Source: Paramoeba atlantica
Lineage: Eukaryota; Discosea
Assembly: GCA_977017575.1 (NCBI GenBank)
Contig: CDRNVI010000004.1
Span: 248,001 to 312,000 of the forward strand
Length of the DNA: 64,000 bases
Reading direction: 5' to 3'
Shown: positions 10,437 to 23,420 of the stretch, in pieces
How the letters are laid out: each line of letters begins with the position of its first letter
How positions within the stretch are numbered: the first letter of the stretch is position 1
The notes under the pieces: generated by a model
Database searches by the model: none
What the model was told of the DNA's origin: nothing
The model's input: the letters and a program-made list of their open reading frames with translations, nothing else
Program-made: the position numbers and the translations under genes

Positions 10437-13400
10437 TTAAAAACTCGTCTCAGTGTATTGGTCGTGAGCTAGAAACTGGCGGAGTTGAGCGTGGAGGATA
10501 CTTCCTGCCTGTTCCTGGTGGAGTAGCGTAAATGTTTCCATTACGCTGTGTCTCTCTAGCCCGCAACGGTCCGCAATAGCCCACAGGAGATTTCGAGTGG
10601 CGTTGTGCATGGAACCGCAGGACAGAACAGGGATACATTCAAAGCATTCCTTGTTTATCATGCCACTGTCAACATAGCGTACACGCTTGCGCTTTATCGC
10701 TTCGTTCATGAGGAATGTCGTATTGTGTTTGATATTCGAGGGAGCCAGTTCGTGAACTACTGTGAGGTCGTAGTATTTCTCTCCTGAAGCCCATTGAATT
10801 GCGAGGTCGGGGCCCGTGCGACGCAGAGTACTTCCAACACATGTCCTGGCATGTTCCGTTTTGTTTTCAGGGTGGATCGTGGCTGCGCACGCAGAGCACT
10901 CATAGTAACTGAACTGACGAGGTTCACGTTCACACGGCAAGCCAGCTCGGAGGCATAGCTCGTAAAGGTAGCGAACAAGGGCATGATGCTTCGTAGTTAC
11001 ATTGTGTCCTGCACATTTGACGCATCCAGGTATGTGGGTTAGCGCTTCCGAGGAGCTTAGCAGCTTTTTGCATCCCGGGCATAGCAACGAGTTTGGCAGT
11101 TGTGGGTGGCTTATTTTTAGTCGTGACATGATGTTTAGCGTGTAGATGTGCGAAGGAATGATTTTGCGATTCCCGATAGGCCATTCATAGCTCCCTTTCT
11201 TGCTGCAAGCTTTAATCGTCGGAGCCCACTCCTTGTTTTTGAGAAGATTTGTCTGGATTTCTGTGGCTCTTTTGGTCTCCGTCACCACCTCGTCCTCAGG
11301 TGTCTTATGTGATTCCTCCAACGTCCCTGCAGGTGCTGGCGGTTCCATGCGCTGTGCCATCCGAGCTGAAAAGGATTTTTGATGCTCAAAAACGGCATGT
11401 CGCGATGAAGTGTACGCAGCGTTCCGCAAGGGTTCTGTTGCTGGAATACCCAATCCACCTTTCTTTAAAGGTAGTCTTGCTATCATTTCTTGCTCTGGAC
11501 TCAGAGGTCCCAACCACGATGTGACGACATTCTTGATCTCGTGGTCAAATTTTTGCGCTAGCTCAAGTGAGGCCTCTGGTTTATGTACCCGTACGTGATA
11601 ACGGTGCCGAACGTTTACGCTGCGCGATAGCAAAAGCAGGGACGCGTTGTTGGCACCCATCTTTTTAAGACGTCTGAATATCGTATGGTGTTTTTCCAGC
11701 GTTCGGATTAATTCGGATCCTATGCGCTGTTCCTCCCCAACGAATGCACCCAGTACTTTAATGACTTCGCTCTCTGTACGCACACCTTCTTCTTTGAGTG
11801 TTGATGGAATGGGGGCGTCGCTTTTCCCTTCAAACCAGATGCATTTTTCGTTATTGAGTTGAATTCCTTCAGTGAGAAGCAGGGTTTGTAACCGGTGGTA
11901 TGCCGCCTCGACCTCTTTTCCACTAGGAGAAGTGAGGCTGACGTCGTCGACGTAAGCTAGAACTTTGACGTTTGGAAATTCCTGCGCTATGGTCTCCAAC
12001 ATGGGTTGCAGAAAGCAGCAAAAGAAAACCGTCGACAGTGGGGAGCCTTGACGAACACCTGCATTGCTCTCAAGTACGCTGTACAATGTACCGGTATGTC
12101 CGTAAAAAAGAAGTTCTGAGGCTTCTTTGTATTGCGCCGCAAACACTCTTTGAAAGGGCTTCATTGTGGCGAAACCAAAGACTGCTTTTGCTATTTCGTC
12201 ACGGGATGGAACGTTGAATGCGTTGCGAAAGTCGAGCGATAAAATGACGTGGCCTTGCTCATATAGATCACTGAGATTATGTATTACGCTTTCACAACCG
12301 GATTTGGATAACACTCCTTGTTGAAGGGGCTGGAATAAGGTAGCGAGCGATGATTCGTGTCGAAGTAATAGGACGAGTTCAGCGAGTTTTAGTAGTGTTT
12401 CTCCCATGGCGATTGGACGAACTCCTCCATTTGGCTTTGGAATAGCCACCAATCGAGCTCTTTTCAATCGTCGCATAATGTCGGTAGGCAGCACCCCGTT
12501 GACCAGATCCACTAGCATGTGGCACAAGCTTCTGCAGCATATTTCGTCGTCGATTAGCAGGCGGAGAATGACGTCATTCATCCCGGTCGGACCTGGAGAT
12601 GAACCTTTGGCCAACCGGCGACCAGCAAGTCGAAGTTCCTCGGGCGATATGCAAGCCATTGCCGGCGCATCGGGTGGCAACGTGAAGGTGCAAGGATGCT
12701 TTGGATGTAGTTTCTCCAATTTTTCCAGAATTTCCTGATCTGACGCACTTGTTGTGATCATTTCCCGGTCTAAAATTTTAGTAGCCCTGGATGTCGCACC
12801 CTCCTTTACTAGCCGCATTGCTTTCTTAATGGCTCGATTGTCACCGTTTTCTTCGTGGGTCTTGTTGGTATCGTTGCGTGATCGAAAAGGGCGATTCCTG
12901 CGTCTTCTTTCTGATTCGGCCCGTACGGTCGCCAATGAGAACTTGACTGCCGATAGCAACTTATGCCATATCTGGTTTTTGAGCTTTTGCGGACTATCCG
13001 CGTATTCACGTATGAGGTCTCTGAAAATTGAAATGACACATGGAATGAATTCGGTTTCAATGGTTTTTGTCGTGGGAAGTGGTTCAAAGTCAAGGTCTTC
13101 TTGCGTGTGGCTGGCATTGCTTGCATGAAATACTGGTTCATCCGATGTTTCATTTTCACCTTCCCACACTAAACGGAAAATTCGTACATTAGGTGGCGGT
13201 GGTAAGGTTCCATTGTACTTTTTCCCTCGACAGTGTCCATGTATCCCTTCGTATTCCAGATTAACTTGTCCTGATCCCTTTCTTACTTTAGTCTTGGTGA
13301 CGATTCCTTGTGATATGTTAATAGCCGTTTGTCGATCGAAAGTCCAAGCAACGACGCAGCGCTGACCTACCTTGCTTTTGCATGCCATTTTCCAGATGAT

Positions 13401-14432
13401 GTCAGGGGGAATAGGGAATTGGGTAGTCGGGTTGATCTCGGCGAGCATTTCTTCCGCAAAGTTGGCCTGGGTCGTCGAGTTATCGTCTACGTTTCCTTGT
13501 TCACTCACGCAATCGGGTAGCGCATCGATCGGATCGGGCGATTCGTATCGAGGTGTTGAACGCGGTGTTGATATACAATCGTGGTAAATGCGCTGCTCAT
13601 TCGTCGGTGATTCCGGGTTGTTTCTTTCTTGGAGCGTTTGGTTTTTACCTTCACCTACAGCCTCTGCACGGTCTTCCGATTCGTCACTATGATTTTCATC
13701 TCTCCGATGCCATTCTGCACCTCCCAGCGGGACAAGATTCGAGAAGCCGCCGTTCGGATAGCCGACAGCCTCGCACGACTTCCTGGATCCAAAGCGCGAT
13801 CCACACAAAATTGTGTCTGCTGACCCTTCTGGCGGAAAACAAAATCTTTTCTTCCGCTGGTTATTCCGCGAAATGCTTGTTCTCGTTTCTCCGCCTTCTT
13901 CGTTGTACAGATTCCTTGTGGGCAACTCGGTTGGGCGGGTATCGATTGAGCCGGTTATTTCCTTGCGGCGACTGAACAAGCTGGACAGCAGGCCTGTTGA
14001 CAATAGGTTAGCGCTTTTGATTGTTACAGAGCATTTGTTTCCTGCAGTTGACGGGGGGCCCACTCGCGGGGGAATCGACCCGGTGCACGTTTCAGAAGCT
14101 GTTTCGGAGCTTTGATTCGGAGCCTCCTCCACCGAATTCTTAGCCTTATCCTTTTTCTGTCGCAGTGCCTCATGGAATTCCCAGCGCATTTGTTTGCGTT
14201 CCTTCCTCTTTAGGAAAATCTCTTCGTCGGAGAGTATCCGCGCAGTGGGATTCAAAGGTCGAAGAACAATGTCGTCGATAGGTACCTCTACTTCTTCGGC
14301 TCGTACCGCTACACGTGGTGAGTGTGACACTTGTGTTTGTAGTGGCGGTGGTGGTGGCGGTGGTGATTGTAGTGGTAGAAGCTCTGATTGTGGGGGCGAC
14401 GTTGGCGATGGTGGCTGTTTTGGTGGCGGTGG

Positions 14433-14463
<31 letters not shown>

Positions 14464-14633
14464 GGCGGCAGCGGCGGCGGCGGCGGCGGCCGTGGTGGTG
14501 AATCTTCGGGTGGCGCTGGTGGTATTGGCGGCAACGTCGGCATCTCTTTCTTTTTCCGTCGCGTCGTGGGAAGCGATTGGACAACGGGAGCTACCCCCGT
14601 GTCCTTCGCCTTGGCACGCGTTAGCATGCCCAT
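10437..14633 (-). CDS. LINE A polyprotein: RT and restriction-like endonuclease (1398 aa)
   Basis: A single ORF from the Met at 14633. Residues about 28-100 form a proline-rich region (runs of P from a GGC/GGT-rich plus strand). Residues about 415-490 hold the shared module (CVVAWTF...SQGIV...RKG...Y...LP). The RT spans about 690-1000, with KPNGGVRPIA, LDFRNAFN, GVRQGSPLS and YVDD at about 894-897. Two CCHC-type motifs (CPGC...H...C and CSAC...H...C) lie near 1180-1250. The RLE core GPDL...YYDLTVVHE...KRKRVRYV follows. RLE LINEs nick a target and prime reverse transcription there, often at a fixed site. The frame is fully open, so the copy may be active or recent. The nearest known group is uncertain; a CRE/SLACS or Utopia-like affinity is only a guess. 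Confidence 0.88.
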
Positions 14634-14795
14634 TTCGAATAAAAGATTAATATAATCAACAACAAGAGTGAGCCTCTCCGTGAGCTCTTTATCTGAAATA
14701 AGTTAATATCAACTTAGATCATGAGATGATATCAACGTAGATGACGGGGGATTTTATCAAATCGAATAGAGGTTGTAAGTGAAAGGAAATTCTGA

Positions 14796-17700
14796 TTAGT
14801 GTTCAAGTCCTCCGAGCCACTGAATTGGTGGAAAGTATTGTCGGAGTTGCGTGGCAATTGTGTACGCGTTCATCTTCTCTATTTCAAGTTGGAACGCTTC
14901 TTTGACATCCTTCACGTTTTGTTGTGACCGTTGTGCGAGCGAGACAATGAGAGTTTTCGTGTTGTTGTGCAACTGTCCTAATTCGGTCATTGCCAAGCAG
15001 CTGAAACTTTCTTTCGGTATGCCCCCTTGTACAACGTATTTTTTGTGCTTGCGCTCAAGGGCATTTTGGATTAACTGCTCGACGGAGGTTTTGGCATAGC
15101 TCGGGGCACAACTGTGAACTACGGTGACATCGTAGAGAATTTCTCCGAGATGGGACCACATGATACCGAGATCAGGGCCTGATCGCATACGTCTTGCTCT
15201 GCATGGGTGATGTTCAGAGAGCTCTTCGGATATGGTGGCCTTACATTTGGTGCAGAAGAATGATGAATGTACTCGAGGTTCTATAACATGGGGCACCCCT
15301 GCTTTGGCACACAATTCACCTAGGAAACGGACTAATCGTGTGTGCTTCTTCGTTGCATTTATCCCACAGCATTGTGTACATCCAGGAATGTGCTGGAAGA
15401 TGGTATCAGAAGAATATTCTGTCAGGCATCCCGGGCATACCACACTCTTAGGCATATTTTCTGGCACTATTCCCAGGCGCATCATTATACAGAAACGGAA
15501 GAGGTACGGATTGATGTAGTTGCTGGTTGATTGCAGGTGGTGAAATGATGCGGATCCTCGCTCCATTAGTTCTTTGAGGCGCATGTCCTTTCTCAGCTCG
15601 GTTGCAAATCGTTTTTGTTCAGATCGTATTGCTTTCATGACTAATCGCTTGGAAGTATCATTCTTCTGGCTGTCACGTTCGTTCAGAGCCCTGTTTCGCT
15701 TGGATCCCGCTATGACCACCGGAGCGTTATTGGTTTTGGATTGCTCTTCAATGGCTTTGCGAGACGCTTGGAAAAAGTGCTTTTGCTTCAAACATGACGG
15801 AGTAAGTCCGAGTCCGCCGAGATATTGCGGAAGTGTGGCGAGTTTTGCAGTAGGGCCCGTTGCATTAAACCAATGCTGAATAATACTGCCTACTTCCGCG
15901 TCGAACTGCTGGGCGATTTCAAGGGATGCTTCGGGCTTGTGTACTCGGAGGTGATAGTCTTGACGGGGGATGGCGCACCGATTCAGAATTGCGAGGGATA
16001 GGTTGCTCGGTCCCATGAGTCGAAGACGGCGAAAGAGACACTTGTGTTTGTCCATCTTTTTCTTTAGGCATTCACTTACCATCTCGTCCTGTCCGATATA
16101 TGCACCTAGAATTTTCACTGTTTCTTGCGGGCAGGCTACCCCCATCGCTTGCAGAGTTTGGGGCGTCCATGGAGTGTCTGTTTTCTTGAACCATTCGCAT
16201 TTCTGGAAGTTCATTTCCAGTCCCAGAAGTCGTGAAGATTCGTGCAGGTGTAGAAAGGCGGTCTGCAAGGATAGGGGATTTGTTGATGACAAGGTTATGT
16301 CGTCCATGTACGCTCGAACCGTTACATCTGGAAAGGACTCTTCGATTTCTTTGAGCGAATCCTGTATCAGGGCACAGAAGTATAGTGACGAAAGCGCTGA
16401 GCCCTGTCGAACGCCAGAAGTGCTCTTCACGATCGAATGGAGCGAGTTATTGGCAAAGAAGAGCAGATCAGACGAGTCCCCGTACTCAAGATTAAAAATC
16501 CGCATGAAAGGTTTGAAGATGCCGTCTTTCTTGAGTGCTTCGAAGATTGCTTGACGCGTGGGGGTATTGTAGGCATTCTTATAATCGATCGCCAAGATGG
16601 CGTGTCCCTTGTCATATTCATCGAGCAGCTCGTGAACAATTCCCTCGCACGCATTCTTTTGGAGGATCCCTCTTTGGACAGGCTGGAAAAATTTCTTCAG
16701 TTTCTCTTCGTTCCTGTTTAGAAGGATCGAGCCACATACTTTCAATAGAGTCTCCCCAATTGCAATCGGTCGTATTCCGTTCTGCGGTTTGTTGATGGCC
16801 ATTAGTCGACATCGTGTCAGTCTGTCACGCACCGACGATGCGATCTCCCCGTTCACTACATCGCGTAACATATGGCAGAGCGCGGTGCTGGATTCCTCGT
16901 CATCCGCAAGTAGGCGCAACATGGCTTCACTCAATCCCGTAGGGCCCGGGGAAGCTCCCGGAGCCAGTTTCTCTATCGCGGCCCGAAGTTCGTGTTTTTC
17001 GATGATTCCTGTTCGGGGGTCTGCGTCCGTCTGAGCTTGTGGGCGCTCTCCATCGGGATGTAGACTCTTGAGCTCCGCTACTTTCTCCTCAACGCTAAGG
17101 TTCGAGTCAAAATATACGTTGTCGAGGATACGCGTAGCTTTGCTTAGGTTACCAGCCCTAGCCGTTCGAAGCGCACTGCGGATTGATCGGCGGTCGACTT
17201 CACGTTCAAGTTTCTCGTCAGGTGAGGAGAACGCCGGCTCCTCGTTGCGCAATTTGTTTGGCACATGATACTTCCGCTGGATCGCTTGTCGCACAGTGGT
17301 GAGTGAGTCGCGGGGTGCGTTTAGAAACTTGTGCCAGACGGATGTTTTCTCTGTTATAAGCTTGAGCGTGGGATATCCTCGCAGGATTGATCTAAAGATT
17401 GCTATGACGTGAGCGGCAAACGTGGGGTCGATGTGGGCGAGTGGGGGAAGAGGCTCCAAGTCGCATCCCGTGTCACAATCTTGTGTTTCTTCGATATCCA
17501 AAAATGGCGTTTGTGTCACAATACGGTTGAGCTTTACCACCCGTAATCGGAAGATGTTAATCTTGTGAGATGCAGGTAGATATAGAAATCCTGATGGACC
17601 TGGCTGATGCTGCGGTGTGTAGGAAATCTTTACCCTGATTGCACCTTTTCTAGAATGTCGCGTAACAACTTCTCCAATCGACTGATAAATCTCACTGCTG

Positions 17701-18368
17701 TGGCGGAATTTCCAATGTAGCTCGCAAGTAGTTCCTTTTCCCCAGTCGTTGATTATCTTTAGTATTTGGTCCGGAGCTTTCATTGTTTCTTCGGCGACCT
17801 CGGCCACCCGATCGTCCTCCGAGATGTCTGATCCTGATGCAGATGAGCTCTCCGATCCTTCGTCATGTGACATGTCCGCTTGTCCGAGGTTCGCCTTCGT
17901 TAGATCAGAGCTACGGAGTATCACTTTTACCTTTTTCGGAGTTTTCTTCAGTCGTGTCTCTTTTCTGATCTTAATTTTCAAGGATGACTCTCCAGTTTGA
18001 CTTCTTCGTAGAATTTCATTTCTCCGAACACTGGCAAAAGCGGTTTCCTCGTCTTTCGTGTTGTGGCGGCCGTGGTCTGACGTTGGGTTTTTCTCGATGC
18101 TTTGCGCTTTGTGTTCCATCTTCTTTTGCCAGTTGAGGGGAATATGCTGTGGAATGGGGGTTGTGTACATGAGGTCGTCGTACGTGCTAGCGTCTTGGAT
18201 GAGTTTCTTGTTTGCCTCAAACTGGTCCCATGATCCAATCTCGTGTCTATTCGCTTGTTCCGTAAAGTTCAAGTTGTGCTCCTTTACGCCAGTGGACCTC
18301 ACTGCTGCAGTGTTCTGCTGCTGATGCGACGGCGTGCCTTGCGCCGCCCTCGGGGGAGGTTCTGACAT
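14796..18368 (-). CDS. LINE B polyprotein: RT and restriction-like endonuclease (1190 aa)
   Basis: The start chosen is the Met at 18368 (MSEPPPR), 30 nt after the leader-like string. An open stretch reaches 18443 through the TTA repeat but without an ATG. The shared module lies near residues 205-280 (CELHWKF...IGEV...RKG...Y...LP). The region around 510-525 has the GASPGPTG motif that precedes the RT. The RT carries KPQNGIRPIA, IDYKNAYN, GVRQGSALS and YMDD at about 687-690. Zinc motifs CPGC...H...C and CTKC...H...C lie near 975-1060, and the RLE core GPDL...YDVTVVHS...KHKKY after them. It is homologous to LINEs A, C and D over its whole length, closest to C. Confidence 0.9.
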   Translation of the reverse strand: MSEPPPRAAQGTPSHQQQNTAAVRSTGVKEHNLNFTEQANRHEIGSWDQFEANKKLIQDASTYDDLMYTTPIPQHIPLNWQKKMEHKAQSIEKNPTSDHGRHNTKDEETAFASVRRNEILRRSQTGESSLKIKIRKETRLKKTPKKVKVILRSSDLTKANLGQADMSHDEGSESSSASGSDISEDDRVAEVAEETMKAPDQILKIINDWGKGTTCELHWKFRHSSEIYQSIGEVVTRHSRKGAIRVKISYTPQHQPGPSGFLYLPASHKINIFRLRVVKLNRIVTQTPFLDIEETQDCDTGCDLEPLPPLAHIDPTFAAHVIAIFRSILRGYPTLKLITEKTSVWHKFLNAPRDSLTTVRQAIQRKYHVPNKLRNEEPAFSSPDEKLEREVDRRSIRSALRTARAGNLSKATRILDNVYFDSNLSVEEKVAELKSLHPDGERPQAQTDADPRTGIIEKHELRAAIEKLAPGASPGPTGLSEAMLRLLADDEESSTALCHMLRDVVNGEIASSVRDRLTRCRLMAINKPQNGIRPIAIGETLLKVCGSILLNRNEEKLKKFFQPVQRGILQKNACEGIVHELLDEYDKGHAILAIDYKNAYNTPTRQAIFEALKKDGIFKPFMRIFNLEYGDSSDLLFFANNSLHSIVKSTSGVRQGSALSSLYFCALIQDSLKEIEESFPDVTVRAYMDDITLSSTNPLSLQTAFLHLHESSRLLGLEMNFQKCEWFKKTDTPWTPQTLQAMGVACPQETVKILGAYIGQDEMVSECLKKKMDKHKCLFRRLRLMGPSNLSLAILNRCAIPRQDYHLRVHKPEASLEIAQQFDAEVGSIIQHWFNATGPTAKLATLPQYLGGLGLTPSCLKQKHFFQASRKAIEEQSKTNNAPVVIAGSKRNRALNERDSQKNDTSKRLVMKAIRSEQKRFATELRKDMRLKELMERGSASFHHLQSTSNYINPYLFRFCIMMRLGIVPENMPKSVVCPGCLTEYSSDTIFQHIPGCTQCCGINATKKHTRLVRFLGELCAKAGVPHVIEPRVHSSFFCTKCKATISEELSEHHPCRARRMRSGPDLGIMWSHLGEILYDVTVVHSCAPSYAKTSVEQLIQNALERKHKKYVVQGGIPKESFSCLAMTELGQLHNNTKTLIVSLAQRSQQNVKDVKEAFQLEIEKMNAYTIATQLRQYFPPIQWLGGLEH

Positions 18369-18398
18369 AAAAGAAAGAAAAGCAAAGTAGTAAAAATT

Positions 18399-18414
18399 CA
18401 ACAAGGTACAGAAA
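18399..18414 (-). other. Leader-like 16-mer at LINE B 5' end (unit 3)
   Basis: TTTCTGTACCTTGTTG on the minus strand, 30 nt before the ATG at 18368. Confidence 0.6.
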
Positions 18415-18473
18415 TAATAATAATAATAATAATAATATACCACTTTCTGACTAAGTGGCTAAGTGTTCGACTA

Positions 18474-18823
18474 TTATGACAAAGAAATGTTGACATTATC
18501 TTTCGCTACTCCTAAATGCCGCTTACAACAGGAATGTAGACATGAGGCCTTATCACGGCACTTATGGCCGCATTCGGCCGTAGAATTTATAACTCTACAC
18601 GCTGTGGTTGAGGGATTCACTGGTTCACGCACGAGTTCGACTGCTGCCTCGTTCGCTAGTTTGTCCACGAGTTCATTCATAAAGTTTCCGCTATGAGCTC
18701 GAACTTTCACTACGAAAATCTTGTATTTCTTCAAAATCGAACGGGCCAAGCTGGAAATACGTTCAAGCAAATCTGCATTTTCCCAGTCTGCGTATTTACC
18801 CAACTGATACGGTACACGTACTT
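18474..18823 (-). pseudogene. 3' half of RNase H-like gene, copy in unit 4
   Basis: This copy lies at the far end of unit 4 from the 5' half at 27372-27621. The intervening LINE B is bordered by GTACTT on both sides (18818-18823 and 27372-27377). Read across the target duplication, the two halves give one continuous RNase H frame. Confidence 0.75.
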
Positions 18824-19212
18824 CAAATAAAGGCGATAATCGTATGGACTAAACTGCAAATTCAATCATTCTTAATATTTCATATATTTCGTCTGAACTA
18901 TTACCTGACTTTCCGAGTTACGACTATATACGTTGACAACGCCTGCGTAGCGAAAACTACGAAATTCAGATGAAAAGCTGCCTCCAGTGACTTTACATTC
19001 TTTGCTTAATAAAATTCACAAGCTTAAGAACACACTTTTTATAAAGAACACACTTTTTATAAAGAACACCTACCAAGAATATAAAGAATGAATAATGAGT
19101 AAACTATTAAAACAAGCAAAATTCACTCCAAACAAACAAAATTCACTCCTTGGTTCCTCCTATTGTAAAGCATATTGAGAAAAGTACAGACATTAACAGC
19201 AGCAATACTCTC

Positions 19213-22200
19213 TTAACAAAAAGAAGGGTCTTAACAAAAAGAAGGGTCTTAACAAAAAGAAGGGTCTTAACAAAAGTCTTAACAAAAGCCCGTGGAGCGC
19301 ATATATTATATACGCGCCGATTACTATCAAATGTTCACATTCTAATAAACTAATATCCCTTTCTTTTCTTAAGAAGTATTTGAGATGACAAGCTTAAAAA
19401 CTCGTCTCAGTGTATTGGTCGTGAGCTAGAAACTGGCGGAGTTGAGCGTGGAGGATACTTCCTGCCTGTTCCTGGTGGAGTAGCGTAAATGTTTCCATTA
19501 CGCTGTGTCTCTCTAGCCCGCAACGGTCCGCAATAGCCCACAGGAGATTTCGAGTGGCGTTGTGCATGGAACCGCAGGACAGAACAGGGATACATTCAAA
19601 GCATTCCTTGTTTATCATGCCACTGTCAACATAGCGTACACGCTTGCGCTTTATCGCTTCGTTCATGAGGAATGTCGTATTGTGTTTGATATTCGAGGGA
19701 GCCAGTTCGTGAACTACTGTGAGGTCGTAGTATTTCTCTCCTGAAGCCCATTGAATTGCGAGGTCGGGGCCCGTGCGACGCAGAGTACTTCCAACACATG
19801 TCCTGGCATGTTCCGTTTTGTTTTCAGGGTGGATCGTGGCTGCGCACGCAGAGCACTCATAGTAACTGAACTGACGAGGTTCACGTTCACACGGCAAGCC
19901 AGCTCGGAGGCATAGCTCGTAAAGGTAGCGAACAAGGGCATGATGCTTCGTAGTTACATTGTGTCCTGCACATTTGACGCATCCAGGTATGTGGGTTAGC
20001 GCTTCCGAGGAGCTTAGCAGCTTTTTGCATCCCGGGCATAGCAACGAGTTTGGCAGTTGTGGGTGGCTTATTTTTAGTCGTGACATGATGTTTAGCGTGT
20101 AGATGTGCGAAGGAATGATTTTGCGATTCCCGATAGGCCATTCATAGCTCCCTTTCTTGCTGCAAGCTTTAATCGTCGGAGCCCACTCCTTGTTTTTGAG
20201 AAGATTTGTCTGGATTTCTGTGGCTCTTTTGGTCTCCGTCACCACCTCGTCCTCAGGTGTCTTATGTGATTCCTCCAACGTCCCTGCAGGTGCTGGCGGT
20301 TCCATGCGCTGTGCCATCCGAGCTGAAAAGGATTTTTGATGCTCAAAAACGGCATGTCGCGATGAAGTGTACGCAGCGTTCCGCAAGGGTTCTGTTGCTG
20401 GAATACCCAATCCACCTTTCTTTAAAGGTAGTCTTGCTATCATTTCTTGCTCTGGACTCAGAGGTCCCAACCACGATGTGACGACATTCTTGATCTCGTG
20501 GTCAAATTTTTGCGCTAGCTCAAGTGAGGCCTCTGGTTTATGTACCCGTACGTGATAACGGTGCCGAACGTTTACGCTGCGCGATAGCAAAAGCAGGGAC
20601 GCGTTGTTGGCACCCATCTTTTTAAGACGTCTGAATATCGTATGGTGTTTTTCCAGCGTTCGGATTAATTCGGATCCTATGCGCTGTTCCTCCCCAACGA
20701 ATGCACCCAGTACTTTAATGACTTCGCTCTCTGTACGCACACCTTCTTCTTTGAGTGTTGATGGAATGGGGGCGTCGCTTTTCCCTTCAAACCAGATGCA
20801 TTTTTCGTTATTGAGTTGAATTCCTTCAGTGAGAAGCAGGGTTTGTAACCGGTGGTATGCCGCCTCGACCTCTTTTCCACTAGGAGAAGTGAGGCTGACG
20901 TCGTCGACGTAAGCTAGAACTTTGACGTTTGGAAATTCCTGCGCTATGGTCTCCAACATGGGTTGCAGAAAGCAGCAAAAGAAAACCGTCGACAGTGGGG
21001 AGCCTTGACGAACACCTGCATTGCTCTCAAGTACGCTGTACAATGTACCGGTATGTCCGTAAAAAAGAAGTTCTGAGGCTTCTTTGTATTGCGCCGCAAA
21101 CACTCTTTGAAAGGGCTTCATTGTGGCGAAACCAAAGACTGCTTTTGCTATTTCGTCACGGGATGGAACGTTGAATGCGTTGCGAAAGTCGAGCGATAAA
21201 ATGACGTGGCCTTGCTCATATAGATCACTGAGATTATGTATTACGCTTTCACAACCGGATTTGGATAACACTCCTTGTTGAAGGGGCTGGAATAAGGTAG
21301 CGAGCGATGATTCGTGTCGAAGTAATAGGACGAGTTCAGCGAGTTTTAGTAGTGTTTCTCCCATGGCGATTGGACGAACTCCTCCATTTGGCTTTGGAAT
21401 AGCCACCAATCGAGCTCTTTTCAATCGTCGCATAATGTCGGTAGGCAGCACCCCGTTGACCAGATCCACTAGCATGTGGCACAAGCTTCTGCAGCATATT
21501 TCGTCGTCGATTAGCAGGCGGAGAATGACGTCATTCATCCCGGTCGGACCTGGAGATGAACCTTTGGCCAACCGGCGACCAGCAAGTCGAAGTTCCTCGG
21601 GCGATATGCAAGCCATTGCCGGCGCATCGGGTGGCAACGTGAAGGTGCAAGGATGCTTTGGATGTAGTTTCTCCAATTTTTCCAGAATTTCCTGATCTGA
21701 CGCACTTGTTGTGATCATTTCCCGGTCTAAAATTTTAGTAGCCCTGGATGTCGCACCCTCCTTTACTAGCCGCATTGCTTTCTTAATGGCTCGATTGTCA
21801 CCGTTTTCTTCGTGGGTCTTGTTGGTATCGTTGCGTGATCGAAAAGGGCGATTCCTGCGTCTTCTTTCTGATTCGGCCCGTACGGTCGCCAATGAGAACT
21901 TGACTGCCGATAGCAACTTATGCCATATCTGGTTTTTGAGCTTTTGCGGACTATCCGCGTATTCACGTATGAGGTCTCTGAAAATTGAAATGACACATGG
22001 AATGAATTCGGTTTCAATGGTTTTTGTCGTGGGAAGTGGTTCAAAGTCAAGGTCTTCTTGCGTGTGGCTGGCATTGCTTGCATGAAATACTGGTTCATCC
22101 GATGTTTCATTTTCACCTTCCCACACTAAACGGAAAATTCGTACATTAGGTGGCGGTGGTAAGGTTCCATTGTACTTTTTCCCTCGACAGTGTCCATGTA

Positions 22201-23389
22201 TCCCTTCGTATTCCAGATTAACTTGTCCTGATCCCTTTCTTACTTTAGTCTTGGTGACGATTCCTTGTGATATGTTAATAGCCGTTTGTCGATCGAAAGT
22301 CCAAGCAACGACGCAGCGCTGACCTACCTTGCTTTTGCATGCCATTTTCCAGATGATGTCAGGGGGAATAGGGAATTGGGTAGTCGGGTTGATCTCGGCG
22401 AGCATTTCTTCCGCAAAGTTGGCCTGGGTCGTCGAGTTATCGTCTACGTTTCCTTGTTCACTCACGCAATCGGGTAGCGCATCGATCGGATCGGGCGATT
22501 CGTATCGAGGTGTTGAACGCGGTGTTGATATACAATCGTGGTAAATGCGCTGCTCATTCGTCGGTGATTCCGGGTTGTTTCTTTCTTGGAGCGTTTGGTT
22601 TTTACCTTCACCTACAGCCTCTGCACGGTCTTCCGATTCGTCACTATGATTTTCATCTCTCCGATGCCATTCTGCACCTCCCAGCGGGACAAGATTCGAG
22701 AAGCCGCCGTTCGGATAGCCGACAGCCTCGCACGACTTCCTGGATCCAAAGCGCGATCCACACAAAATTGTGTCTGCTGACCCTTCTGGCGGAAAACAAA
22801 ATCTTTTCTTCCGCTGGTTATTCCGCGAAATGCTTGTTCTCGTTTCTCCGCCTTCTTCGTTGTACAGATTCCTTGTGGGCAACTCGGTTGGGCGGGTATC
22901 GATTGAGCCGGTTATTTCCTTGCGGCGACTGAACAAGCTGGACAGCAGGCCTGTTGACAATAGGTTAGCGCTTTTGATTGTTACAGAGCATTTGTTTCCT
23001 GCAGTTGACGGGGGGCCCACTCGCGGGGGAATCGACCCGGTGCACGTTTCAGAAGCTGTTTCGGAGCTTTGATTCGGAGCCTCCTCCACCGAATTCTTAG
23101 CCTTATCCTTTTTCTGTCGCAGTGCCTCATGGAATTCCCAGCGCATTTGTTTGCGTTCCTTCCTCTTTAGGAAAATCTCTTCGTCGGAGAGTATCCGCGC
23201 AGTGGGATTCAAAGGTCGAAGAACAATGTCGTCGATAGGTACCTCTACTTCTTCGGCTCGTACCGCTACACGTGGTGAGTGTGACACTTGTGTTTGTAGT
23301 GGCGGTGGTGGTGGCGGTGGTGATTGTAGTGGTAGAAGCTCTGATTGTGGGGGCGACGTTGGCGATGGTGGCTGTTTTGGTGGCGGTGG

Positions 23390-23420
<31 letters not shown>

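Larger units (their letters stand above)
10256..14673 (-). mobile_element. LINE A copy 1 (RLE-type non-LTR element)
   Basis: A 4.4-kb insertion in the LINE B 3' UTR with a 5-bp target-site duplication (CTCTC). It has a 40-nt 5' UTR, a single 1398-aa ORF, and a 3' end made of an 18-bp tandem repeat instead of poly(A). The element looks whole. Confidence 0.85.
9867..18414 (-). mobile_element. LINE B copy 3, open frame, with LINE A in its 3' UTR
   Basis: Unit 3. The coding region is uninterrupted. The 3' UTR is split by LINE A (10256-14673), which is bordered by CTCTC at 10251-10255 and 14674-14678. Units 1 and 2 preserve the empty site (for example around 445-455). A 20-bp tandem duplication near 10070-10110 is also unique to units 3 and 4. 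Confidence 0.85.

Noticed and set aside
14194-14655. Glycine-rich plus-strand frame
   Set aside because: It is the complement of the proline-rich start of the LINE A protein.
14634-14673. Leader-like string at the LINE A 5' end
   Set aside because: Only the last seven bases (CTTGTTG) agree with the 16-mer. That is too short to claim, though it would fit a strongly trimmed leader. LINE D has an even shorter match.
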